Under the pieces are notes generated by a model. It was not told the origin of the DNA. It did no database searches and saw only the letters and a program-made list of their open reading frames with translations. The position numbers and the translations under genes are program-made. Shown piece after piece: positions 53,801 through 61,325 of a DNA stretch of 64,000 nucleotides (its first letter is position 1; every line of letters starts with the position of its first letter). Origin of the DNA: Flavobacterium sp. J27 (GTDB taxonomy: Bacteria > Bacteroidota > Bacteroidia > Flavobacteriales > Flavobacteriaceae); contig NZ_PJQW01000002.1 of the NCBI RefSeq assembly GCF_004303025.1, forward strand, positions 405,548-469,547. Reading direction: 5' to 3'.

Positions 53801-53893
53801 ACTCTATTTGTCATTCCAACAATCTATTTATTATGGTCTAGACAGAAAAAACACCGACCAGAATTTGATAATTTAGACGCTTTAGAAAAATAA
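50807..53893 (+). CDS. RND efflux pump permease (AcrB-type)
   Basis: 1028 residues, the usual AcrB length. N-terminal SIKRPVLTIVLNLVIILFG (TM1), the porter region ADIIESQITEPLEKAINSIDGIRNI, the proton-relay segment in TM4 (GLVVDDGIVVTENIFKKVEEG, with the paired Asp) and a second TM bundle (LILAAQFESFIDPFIIILTV, GLVTKNGILIVEFANQ). Role: proton-driven export of toxic compounds; substrate unknown. Second gene of the operon. Confidence 0.95.
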   Translation: MSLSTLSIKRPVLTIVLNLVIILFGYLGYKFLGVREYPSIDPAQISIRTNYTGANADIIESQITEPLEKAINSIDGIRNITSSSNQGSSSITIEFNLEKDLEAAANDVRDKVSQAIRSLPEDIDSQPIVSKADANSEAIISMTVQSETRNALELSDYAENVISQRLETIPGVSGVQIWGQKRYAMRLWINPYKLTSYGITVADVRKALNDQNVELPSGKITGNNTELTVKTVGNLTTEDEFNNIIIKAEGEKVIRLSDIGSATLGPENIETQLTQSGKPMVAVAIVPLPGANYLEISDAFYTEFEKLKKDLPKDIQLNIAIDTTTFVKRSVTEVAETLLISIILVILIIYLFFRNWAIAFRPLIDIPVSLIATFFIMWLCGFSINVLTLLAIVLATGLVVDDGIVVTENIFKKVEEGMSPIEAAIKGSNEIFFAVISISITLAAVFLPVIFLEGFVGRLFREFGVVIGAAVLVSAFVSLTLTPMLNAYLMKGGEQKRTKFYDFTEPYFEKLNTGYATYLERFVKHKWLSFAIIIVCFGLIFLFFNILQKETAPLDDRSGFVMRMSTPEGATYEYTDRFMQEMSQLVDDSIPEKRVSLVISSPGFGGGSVNSGFIRISLKDPSEREKSQMEIADNLTKWSKRYPDARTSVIQQPTISVSRRGGLPIQYIIQAQNFEKLQEKIPLFMEEASKDDTFSMVDVNLKFNKPEINVTIDREKAKSLGISVIDIAQTLQLSLSGQRFGYFTRNGKQYQVIGQFLQEDRATPLDLTSIFIRNDKGELIQMDNVVSVEEQSNPPQLYHNNRYMSATVSAGLAPGKSINDGIEAMDVIKAKVLDDTFTTDLGGESRDFVESSSNTSFAFGLALLLIFLILAAQFESFIDPFIIILTVPMAIAGALFSLWLFGQTWNIFSQIGTIMLIGLVTKNGILIVEFANQLREQGKSKYEAIIEASESRLRPILMTSLAIALGALPIALSLGAASASRMGMGVVIVGGTLFSLVLTLFVIPTIYLLWSRQKKHRPEFDNLDALEK

Positions 53894-53895
53894 TT

Positions 53896-55200
53896 ATGTT
53901 ACGAATCACATCCTATATTTCACTCTTTTTAATTAGTTTTCAAATTCAGGCACAAGAAGTATTAACACTTGAACAAGCCATTAATATTGCATTAGAAAAT
54001 AATTATGAGATTAAAATAGCTCAAAATAATTTAAAAGTAGATGAAACTAATAATAACCTAGCAAATGCAGGACTTTTGCCAAGTATAAATGCTAATTTAA
54101 CGAATAATAATAGTCAAACCAATACCAAACAAACCCAATCAGACGGTTCTGTAAGAGAATTAGACAATGCAAAAAATTTCAGTTTGAGTTATGGCATTGG
54201 ATTAGATTGGACCATTTTTGATGGATTTAGTATGTTTGCCAGAAAAGAACAATTAGAAACTTTAGAAGCACAAGGAAAATCGGAATTACAAGCTACCATA
54301 CTAAACCGAATTAGTGCCGTGTATCTTACCTATTATGATTTAGTACAACAACAGCAAGTTATGGCTTCTATTGATAGTGCCATTGTTATTTCCAATGAAA
54401 GAGTAACTACAGCTCAAAATCGTTTTTCTATTGGTAAAGCTTCAAAATTAGAAGTTTTAAATGCTCAGGTTGATTTAAATACAGATAAAAGTTTATTACT
54501 TAACCAAAAAGAAATTTACAAAAACACTAAAATAAAACTCAACGAATTACTCGCTAGAGAGTTACAAACTGAATTTCAGGTAATACAAGAAGTTACTTTT
54601 GAAGACAACCTTACTTATGATGAACTTAAAGATTTGGCCACAAAGCAAAATCCACAATTACAGGCTCAAATTTTAAACAAAAAAATAGCCGATTTAAATC
54701 TGAGACAAATAAAAGGAAATCGTTATCCTACAGTTAGAATAACGTCTGGTTACAACTTTACTCGTTCAGAGGCTTCTCTTGGTTTTATTACACAATCTTC
54801 TGGACAAGGTTTTGTGTATGGTGTTACAGCAAGTGTACCTATCTTTAATGGTTTTCTACAAAATAAAAGAGAAAAAGCAGCAAAATATGAAGTAGAAAAT
54901 GCTTCTTTTCTTTTGGACCAACAAAAATTAGCTCTAGAATCGCAAATGGCATCTTTCTACCAAAGTTATCAGACCAATTTAGAACTTATAAAAATTGAAG
55001 AAGAAAATGTAACTATTGCTAAACAAAATTTAGAAATTACTTTAGCCAAATTTAAAATTGGAACGATTACAACTATAGAAGTAAGAACAGCTCAGCAAAA
55101 TTATATTGAAGCTTCGGTACGTTATGCAACTGCACAATATAATACCAAACTATCTGAAATAAATTTAAAAGAATTAGCAGGTACCTTACCTTTGATTTAA
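53896..55200 (+). CDS. TolC-family outer-membrane channel
   Basis: 434 residues. Signal peptide (about 1-19, FQIQAQ), then the two OEP repeats of TolC proteins: LTLEQAINIALENNYEIKIAQNNL at the start and the YEVENASFLLDQQKLALESQ helices, with long coiled-coil regions. Closes the tripartite pump as its outer-membrane exit duct. Gap of 2 bp from the permease gene. Confidence 0.93.
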   Translation: MLRITSYISLFLISFQIQAQEVLTLEQAINIALENNYEIKIAQNNLKVDETNNNLANAGLLPSINANLTNNNSQTNTKQTQSDGSVRELDNAKNFSLSYGIGLDWTIFDGFSMFARKEQLETLEAQGKSELQATILNRISAVYLTYYDLVQQQQVMASIDSAIVISNERVTTAQNRFSIGKASKLEVLNAQVDLNTDKSLLLNQKEIYKNTKIKLNELLARELQTEFQVIQEVTFEDNLTYDELKDLATKQNPQLQAQILNKKIADLNLRQIKGNRYPTVRITSGYNFTRSEASLGFITQSSGQGFVYGVTASVPIFNGFLQNKREKAAKYEVENASFLLDQQKLALESQMASFYQSYQTNLELIKIEEENVTIAKQNLEITLAKFKIGTITTIEVRTAQQNYIEASVRYATAQYNTKLSEINLKELAGTLPLI

Positions 55201-55250
55201 TTTACTAAATTTACCCATAGTTCAAATTATATTTTCAAATTTCTACTTTT

Positions 55251-56114
55251 ATGGTACAATATAATCCTAAAGATTGGATCACATTTATTTTTCGTTTTCA
55301 TAAATCGGATACGTTTCGCCAATTAATTCCAATGATGGTTACGATTGGTTTGTATTCCTATATTGTAGCCTATCTAGAAATTGAATATTGGCAACTTTCA
55401 GAACAAAGTCATGTTAAAAATATTACCATTATGCATGGTATGTTAGGTTTTGTCATTTCATTACTATTGGTTTTCAGAACCAACACAGCTTATGACCGTT
55501 GGTGGGAAGGGAGAAAACATTGGGGAGCCTTGGTTAATAATAGTAGAAATTTAGCCATCAAATTGTCAATTATCCTGAAAGATGAATATGATAAGTTATT
55601 TTTTAAACGAGTTATACCTGCTTATGCTTCCGTATTGCAAAAGCATTTATCCGATGAAGACACGGCAAAAATGCTATTTGAAGGATTGGATTTAGAAATC
55701 GATCATCACAAACATCGTCCCAATCAAGTGGCAAAAATGCTATTTAAAAAAATTAATGAATTACATGAGGCTGGTAAAATATCTGGCGACCAATTGATTA
55801 TTATTAATAATGAGATTCAATCTTTCACTGATATTTGTGGTGCTTGTGAACGTATTAAAAATACGCCTATTCCCTACTCTTATAGTTCGTTTATTAAAAA
55901 ATTTATATTCTTCTACATTATGACCTTGCCTTTTGGTTATGTGTTTAATTTAGGATACTATGTAATACCAGTTGTGGTTTTTATATTTTATGTCTTGGCT
56001 AGTTTAGAATTAATTGCAGAAGAAATAGAAGATCCTTTTGGTAATGATGCAAATGATTTACCTACCGAAAAACTAGCGAGCAATATTAAAAAGCATATAG
56101 AAGAAATTTTATAG
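55251..56114 (+). CDS. Bestrophin-family anion channel
   Basis: 287 residues. The bestrophin pattern FRTNTAYDRWWEGRKHWGAL (pore-lining helix 1 region), ACERIKNTPIPYSYSSFI and the late EEIEDPFGNDANDLPTE segment are all visible, with about four membrane helices. Family role: pentameric chloride or other anion channel of the inner membrane. Follows the efflux operon by 50 bp; cotranscription possible. Confidence 0.9.
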   Translation: MVQYNPKDWITFIFRFHKSDTFRQLIPMMVTIGLYSYIVAYLEIEYWQLSEQSHVKNITIMHGMLGFVISLLLVFRTNTAYDRWWEGRKHWGALVNNSRNLAIKLSIILKDEYDKLFFKRVIPAYASVLQKHLSDEDTAKMLFEGLDLEIDHHKHRPNQVAKMLFKKINELHEAGKISGDQLIIINNEIQSFTDICGACERIKNTPIPYSYSSFIKKFIFFYIMTLPFGYVFNLGYYVIPVVVFIFYVLASLELIAEEIEDPFGNDANDLPTEKLASNIKKHIEEIL

Positions 56115-56134
56115 TTAAATCTTAAAAAAACTCA

Positions 56135-57115
56135 ATGAAAAAAATGATTCTAATCATCGTAATTGTATTAACCTTTTCTTTGAGTTGCAAAAATAATGCT
56201 ACAAAGAGTATTTCTCCTACTGCAAAAGAATATATTGATGAAGTAATCACTTTATTAGAAAATAATTCTGTACACAGAAATAAAATTGAATGGGAAAAAT
56301 TTAAAACAAAAATATATTCTAAAGCAACAAATGCGCAAGAAATTAAGGACACTTATCCATCCATTTTTTTTGCTATTAAGGAAATAAACGATAAGCATAG
56401 CTATTTTGAGCCAATTAACAATGTTGCCCCAATAAACACCGAAAAACCTTTACTTCAATTAAAAGATGAAATTATTCCTAATGATATAGGATATATAAGA
56501 ATTCCATATTTTATTGGAGATGAAAATAAAAAGCAATATTATATCCAAGTAATATTAGAAAAAATAGAAAAACAAGATCATCTAGGCATAAAAGGTTGGA
56601 TTGTCGATTTAAGAGACAACTTTGGTGGCAATATGTGGCCTATGCTATTAAGTGTCGAACCTATTCTTGGTAATGGTAATGTTGGTTATTTTTTAAACAG
56701 TAATAGTCAGTATGAATCATGGAAACTTTTTGAAGGTAAAACATATCTAAATGATACTATTGTAGCCTCTCAAGAAAATGTATTTCAACTGAAAAATAAT
56801 AATCCTTATGTAGCCGTATTAATTAATAATAAAACAGCTAGTTCTGGTGAAGCAATTAGTGTTGCTTTTAAGGGCAGAAATAAAACAAAGTTTTTTGGAG
56901 ATAGTACTTATGGTGTTTCGACAGGGTGTAAATCCTATACTTTATCGGATGGTTCACGAATTAACTTAGCTATTAGTACTTTTATAGACCGTAATCATAT
57001 TAAATATGGGAACTCAATAGCACCTGATGTAAAATGTAAAGAAACAGAAACCGTAGAAAAGGCAATTGAATGGATTAATTTAATTAATGCAAATAACAAA
57101 CAGATTATACCTTAA
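56135..57115 (+). CDS. S41-family peptidase, lipoprotein
   Basis: 326 residues. Lipoprotein signal (LTFSLSCK). GWIVDLRDNFGGNMWPML is the family strand, and NNKTASSGEAISVAFKGRNKTKFFGDSTYGVSTGC contains the nucleophile Ser (SSGE) of tail-specific proteases. No PDZ domain is apparent, so it is shorter than Ctp proteases. Role: periplasmic proteolysis; substrate unknown. Confidence 0.85.
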   Translation: MKKMILIIVIVLTFSLSCKNNATKSISPTAKEYIDEVITLLENNSVHRNKIEWEKFKTKIYSKATNAQEIKDTYPSIFFAIKEINDKHSYFEPINNVAPINTEKPLLQLKDEIIPNDIGYIRIPYFIGDENKKQYYIQVILEKIEKQDHLGIKGWIVDLRDNFGGNMWPMLLSVEPILGNGNVGYFLNSNSQYESWKLFEGKTYLNDTIVASQENVFQLKNNNPYVAVLINNKTASSGEAISVAFKGRNKTKFFGDSTYGVSTGCKSYTLSDGSRINLAISTFIDRNHIKYGNSIAPDVKCKETETVEKAIEWINLINANNKQIIP

Positions 57116-57127
57116 AAATAGATCATT

Positions 57128-58144
57128 ATGAAAAATATAGTTGTAACTTTCATCCTAACTTTCGTATTAATGGGCTGTAAAAACGAAAAAGTAGTCTTAG
57201 AAGAAGAAACTATGGTCAATTATTACCAAATCGATTCTACAGTTATTCAAGATGGTGGCATAAAAATGATTCCAATTACTACAAAGGATACTGTTTTTCA
57301 TGTTTGGACAAAACGCATAGGTAACAACCCAAAAACTAAAGTATTACTTTTAAATGGTGGTCCAGGTTGTACACATGAATATTTTGAATGTTTCGAAAAT
57401 TTTTTACCTGCGGAAGGAATTGAGTTTATTTATTACGATCAGTTAGGTTGTGGAAATTCAGACAATCCAAAAGACACCACATTTTGGGATTTACCAAGAT
57501 ATGTTGAAGAAGTGGAACAAGTTCGTAAAGCTTTACATTTAGATAAAAACAATTTTTACGTATTAGGTCACTCTTGGGGTGGTATTTTAGCTATGGAATA
57601 TGCATTGAAATATCAGCAAGAAATGAAAGGTTTAATTATTTCCAATATGATGTCGAGTTGTCCAGAATATGGTAAGTATGCAGATGAAGTATTAGCTTTA
57701 CAAATGAAACCAGAAGCACTTTACGAAATTCAGAAGATAGAAGCCGAAAAAGACTTTTCTAACCCGAAATATATGGAATTATTACTTCCAAATTTTTATG
57801 AACAACATATTTTAAGATTACCCGCAAAAGATTGGCCAGAGCCTGTGAATCGTTCTTTTGCTAAGATGAATCAATCCTTATATGTAACGATGCAAGGTCC
57901 AAGTGAATTTGGTATTTCTGGAAAATTAGAACATTGGGACAGAACCAATGACTTAAAAAAGATTACGATTCCAACCTTAGTCATTGGAGCTCAATTTGAT
58001 ACGATGGACCCCAAATTTATGCAAAAAATGGCCAATATACTTCCTAATGGAGAATACCTTTACTGTGAAAACGGAAGTCACATGGCCTTTTATGATGACC
58101 AACAAAACTATTTTAAAGGTTTGATTGCATTTTTAAAAAAATAA
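57128..58144 (+). CDS. Proline-iminopeptidase-like alpha/beta hydrolase, lipoprotein
   Basis: 338 residues. Lipoprotein signal (FVLMGCK). S33-type features: LLNGGPGCTHEYFECF (oxyanion HGGPG-like), YYDQLGCGNSDNP, the nucleophile elbow GHSWGGILAMEYAL, the acid in GAQFDTMDPKF and the catalytic His in GSHMAFYDD. Role: N-terminal proline aminopeptidase or related peptidase acting outside the cytoplasm. 12 bp after the S41 peptidase gene, so both peptidases are likely cotranscribed. Confidence 0.88.
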   Translation: MKNIVVTFILTFVLMGCKNEKVVLEEETMVNYYQIDSTVIQDGGIKMIPITTKDTVFHVWTKRIGNNPKTKVLLLNGGPGCTHEYFECFENFLPAEGIEFIYYDQLGCGNSDNPKDTTFWDLPRYVEEVEQVRKALHLDKNNFYVLGHSWGGILAMEYALKYQQEMKGLIISNMMSSCPEYGKYADEVLALQMKPEALYEIQKIEAEKDFSNPKYMELLLPNFYEQHILRLPAKDWPEPVNRSFAKMNQSLYVTMQGPSEFGISGKLEHWDRTNDLKKITIPTLVIGAQFDTMDPKFMQKMANILPNGEYLYCENGSHMAFYDDQQNYFKGLIAFLKK

Positions 58145-58216
58145 AGGCTATTTTTTATTTATTTCATTGATTTATAACTCTTTTTTTAATAAATTAGGGA
58201 AAATATTTTTTGCCCT

Positions 58217-59140
58217 ATGTCTGTTAAAAACCTTTTAGACAAACCTAGTTTAACACAAGAAAAATCATTAAAAACACTAGTTGAAAATAGAACGATTTTT
58301 TCACTAGAAAATTGTGAATTGAATATTTTTGAAACCTATCAAAAATCGGATTTGGTTCCTTTAAAATTTAATGATTTAGTTGTAACTAGTATGCTACGTG
58401 GTAAAAAAGTAATGCATCTTTTTGATGAACCTCACTTTGAATATTTACCAGGAGAAACTGTTATTGTTCCTTCAAATGTTGAAATGAAAATCGATTTTCC
58501 CGAAGCATCAAAAAATAATCCTACCCAATGTATTGCATTAGCTATAGATAATAAAGTTATTACGGATACTTTAGAATTCTTAAATGAAAAATACCCTAAA
58601 GAAGGTAAAAATAATCTTTGGAAATTAGATTATGAAAACTATTTTTTCTATAATAATGTAGATTTGGCGAGTACGATTAACAAATTAATCAAAGAATGTA
58701 TGGGCACTTCTATAACTAAAGATGCCTTAGCTGATTTAACCTTACAAGAATTAATTGTTAGAATAATACAAACGCAAACTGTAAAACGATTGGATACTTC
58801 TCAAACCTTAGCTATTGATAGTCCCATAACTGCTTCAATTGAATACATTAAAAATAATATACAAAATTCCATTCAATTGAAAGACTTAAGCGACAAAGCT
58901 TGCATGAGTACGACCTCTTTTTATAGAAGCTTTAAAAAAGAATTGGGTATGAGTCCGATTGAATTTATCTTAAATGAAAAAATTAAGTTTGCAAAAAAAC
59001 TATTAAGTAATCCCAATATTCAAATTAATGAAGTTTCTTATGCTACTGGTTTTGAGGACAGTAATTACTTTATCCGTTTATTTAAAAAATATGAAGGCGT
59101 AACTCCAAAACAATATCAATTAATGAATTTTTCAAACTAA
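58217..59140 (+). CDS. AraC-family transcription regulator
   Basis: 307 residues. An N-terminal cupin-like sensor region is followed by the two helix-turn-helix motifs (about 210-300: IQLKDLSDKACMSTTSFYRSFKKELGMSPIEFI and INEVSYATGFEDSNYFIRLFKKYEGVTPKQY). It converges on the DUF779 gene, overlapping its end by 4 bp. AraC proteins linked to a DUF779/aldehyde dehydrogenase pair are a known arrangement, so it probably controls that pair. Confidence 0.92.
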   Translation: MSVKNLLDKPSLTQEKSLKTLVENRTIFSLENCELNIFETYQKSDLVPLKFNDLVVTSMLRGKKVMHLFDEPHFEYLPGETVIVPSNVEMKIDFPEASKNNPTQCIALAIDNKVITDTLEFLNEKYPKEGKNNLWKLDYENYFFYNNVDLASTINKLIKECMGTSITKDALADLTLQELIVRIIQTQTVKRLDTSQTLAIDSPITASIEYIKNNIQNSIQLKDLSDKACMSTTSFYRSFKKELGMSPIEFILNEKIKFAKKLLSNPNIQINEVSYATGFEDSNYFIRLFKKYEGVTPKQYQLMNFSN

Positions 59141-59523
59141 TCATAAGCATAGAATCGTACAGGTTCTAATTGAGTTAATTCTTCTTCAGTAAAAATTTTA
59201 TATCGAATTACAAATGTTTTCCCTAAAGGTGTTTCCAAAGAAAAACCTCCTGCTCCTATTCCATCCATAACATCCAATGTAAAATGGGCGTGTTTCCAAT
59301 ATTCAAATAAATCCTTATCCAACCAAAAATCAAATCCTTGTATTTGACCAATACAAACGTCTCCTGTTCTTAGAAAAAAAGACCCTTTTTCAAAACATTG
59401 AGGTTGAGTACCTTCACAACAACCACCCGCTTGATAAAACATTAAATCCCCAAATTTCTCTTGTAAAATAGCAATAATAGCTAATGCTTTTTCCGATACT
59501 GATAGTCTCTTTATTTTATTCAT
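59137..59523 (-). CDS. DUF779 protein
   Basis: 128 residues. The family's MFYQAGGCCEGTQPQCFEKG and GDVCIGQIQGFDFWLDKDLFEYW motifs are clear, with vicinal Cys that may bind metal or act in redox. Function is unknown, but DUF779 genes commonly sit beside acetaldehyde dehydrogenases, as here. A hairpin separates it from the dehydrogenase gene. Confidence 0.9.
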   Translation of the reverse strand: MNKIKRLSVSEKALAIIAILQEKFGDLMFYQAGGCCEGTQPQCFEKGSFFLRTGDVCIGQIQGFDFWLDKDLFEYWKHAHFTLDVMDGIGAGGFSLETPLGKTFVIRYKIFTEEELTQLEPVRFYAYD

Positions 59524-59530
59524 GATATAA

Positions 59531-59556
59531 AAAATAAAACCCAGCCGAAACTGGGT
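59531..59556 (-). terminator. Terminator between the aldehyde dehydrogenase and DUF779 genes
   Basis: The 6-bp stem ACCCAG / CTGGGT with a 6-base loop is followed on the minus strand by TTTTATTTTTT. It lies between two codirectional genes, so it may lower DUF779 expression relative to the dehydrogenase. Confidence 0.65.
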
Positions 59557-59575
59557 CAGATTATTAAATTAAAAA

Positions 59576-61081
59576 TTAAAAGAATCCTAACTTGTTTTTA
59601 TCATAAGAAATCAACATGTTCTTTGTTTGACGGTAATGGTCTAACATCATTTTATGGTTTTCCCTACCAATTCCAGATTGTTTATAACCACCAAATGGTG
59701 CTCCTGCTGGATAAGAATGATATTGGTTTACCCAAACTCTTCCTGCTTGAATAGCTCTTGGAACCTGATACAATTCGTGTGCATCTCTAGACCAAACACC
59801 TGCGCCTAAACCGTACATGGTATCGTTTGCTATTGCGATTGCTTCTTCTGTTGTTTTAAAAGTAGTTACTGCTAAAACCGGTCCGAATATTTCTTCTTGA
59901 AAAATTCTCATTTTGTTATTTCCTTTAAACAAAGTAGGTTGAATATAATAACCATTCGCTAAATCTCCTTCCAAAACTTTTTCATCGCCTCCAATTAATA
60001 AATCTGCTCCTTCTTCTTTTCCTAACTTCAAATAAGACATAATTTTATCTTTTTGAACTTTAGAAGCTTGTGCTCCCATCATAACAGTTTTATCTAAAGG
60101 ATTTCCCATTTTAACAGCTGCTACTCGTTCTAAAACTCTTTCTATAAAAGCATCATAAATAGATTCATGAATTAAAAGCCTTGAAGGACAAGTACATACC
60201 TCGCCCTGATTCAAACAAAATAAAACTGCTCCTTCAATAGCTTTATCTAAAAAGGCGTCGTCTTCGTCCATTACAGAAGGGAAAAATATATTAGGCGATT
60301 TTCCTCCCAATTCTAAAGTAACAGGAACTATATTTTCTGTTGCATATTGCATGACTAATCTTCCTGTTGCTGTCGAACCTGTAAATGCTGCTTTAGCAAT
60401 TTTAGGATTGGTAACTAATGCTCTTCCTAATTCTGCACCAAATCCATTTACAACATTAACAACACCAGCAGGTAAAATTTCTCCAATTAATTCCATCAAA
60501 ACTATAATTGAAACAGGTGTGTTTTCTGCTGGTTTTAAAACGACACAGTTTCCTGCTGCTAATGCAGGTGCCAATTTCCAAACTGCCATTAAAATAGGGA
60601 AATTCCAAGGAATAATTTGTGCAATTACTCCTAAAGGCTCGTTAACAATTAAAGACACCGTATTAGAGTCTAGTTCACTCAACGAACCTTCTTCAGCTCT
60701 TATAACACTAGCAAAATACCTGAAATGATCAATAGCTAATGGTAAATCAGCTGCCAAAGTTTCTCTAACAGCTTTACCGTTATCAACCGTTTCCACAGCT
60801 GCCAAATATTCTAAGTTATCTTCCATAACTTGAGCAATTTTCTGTAATAAATTGCTTCTCTCAGTAGCCGAAGTTTTACTCCAAGTTTTAAAAGCTCTAT
60901 CAGCAACATTAACTGCTAATTCTAAATCTTCTTTGTTAGAATGAGCCGCTTTTGTAAATACCTTTCCATCTATGGGCGAATAGACGTCAAAGTAAGAACC
61001 AGAAGCTGGTGACACAAATTTTCCATCTATATAATTATCGTATTTTTCTTTAAAATTCGGTCTTTGAATAATATTGCTCAT
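59576..61081 (-). CDS. NAD-dependent aldehyde dehydrogenase (ExaC/AldB-like)
   Basis: 501 residues, full length. Cofactor-binding TLELGGKSPNIFF carries the general-base Glu, and NQGEVCTCPSRLLIHE carries the nucleophile Cys. PWNFPILMAVWKLAPALAAGNCVVLKPAE is the Rossmann approach. The C-terminal YKQSGIGRENHKMMLDHYRQTKN block fits acetaldehyde-type dehydrogenases (ExaC/AldB group). Role: oxidation of acetaldehyde or similar aldehydes to the acid. Promoter lies in the 244-bp gap before pheT. Confidence 0.92.
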   Translation of the reverse strand: MSNIIQRPNFKEKYDNYIDGKFVSPASGSYFDVYSPIDGKVFTKAAHSNKEDLELAVNVADRAFKTWSKTSATERSNLLQKIAQVMEDNLEYLAAVETVDNGKAVRETLAADLPLAIDHFRYFASVIRAEEGSLSELDSNTVSLIVNEPLGVIAQIIPWNFPILMAVWKLAPALAAGNCVVLKPAENTPVSIIVLMELIGEILPAGVVNVVNGFGAELGRALVTNPKIAKAAFTGSTATGRLVMQYATENIVPVTLELGGKSPNIFFPSVMDEDDAFLDKAIEGAVLFCLNQGEVCTCPSRLLIHESIYDAFIERVLERVAAVKMGNPLDKTVMMGAQASKVQKDKIMSYLKLGKEEGADLLIGGDEKVLEGDLANGYYIQPTLFKGNNKMRIFQEEIFGPVLAVTTFKTTEEAIAIANDTMYGLGAGVWSRDAHELYQVPRAIQAGRVWVNQYHSYPAGAPFGGYKQSGIGRENHKMMLDHYRQTKNMLISYDKNKLGFF

Positions 61082-61296
61082 AATTTTAATATTTTTGATT
61101 TACTCAAAATTAAGTTCAATTCGCAATTATGAATAGCACAAATAGTTCAAATTATAGCACAAAATTGATAATTAACAATTTTTAACTCTTAAAAATATTT
61201 TTTCAATAATTTAAAAGACAATTAATTAAGAAAATCACAATACCAATACACTTGTATTTTACATGAAATATATTTTAATCTAATACTTACAATACT

Positions 61297-61304
61297 TATC
61301 TTTG
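61297..61304 (+). promoter_or_regulatory. -7 box TATCTTTG upstream of pheT
   Basis: A perfect TAnnTTTG about 22 bp before the pheT start, so the leader is short. No TTG lies at the right spacing, so the -33 element is weak or absent. Confidence 0.5.
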
Positions 61305-61325
61305 CACCTTTAAAATCGATTCATA

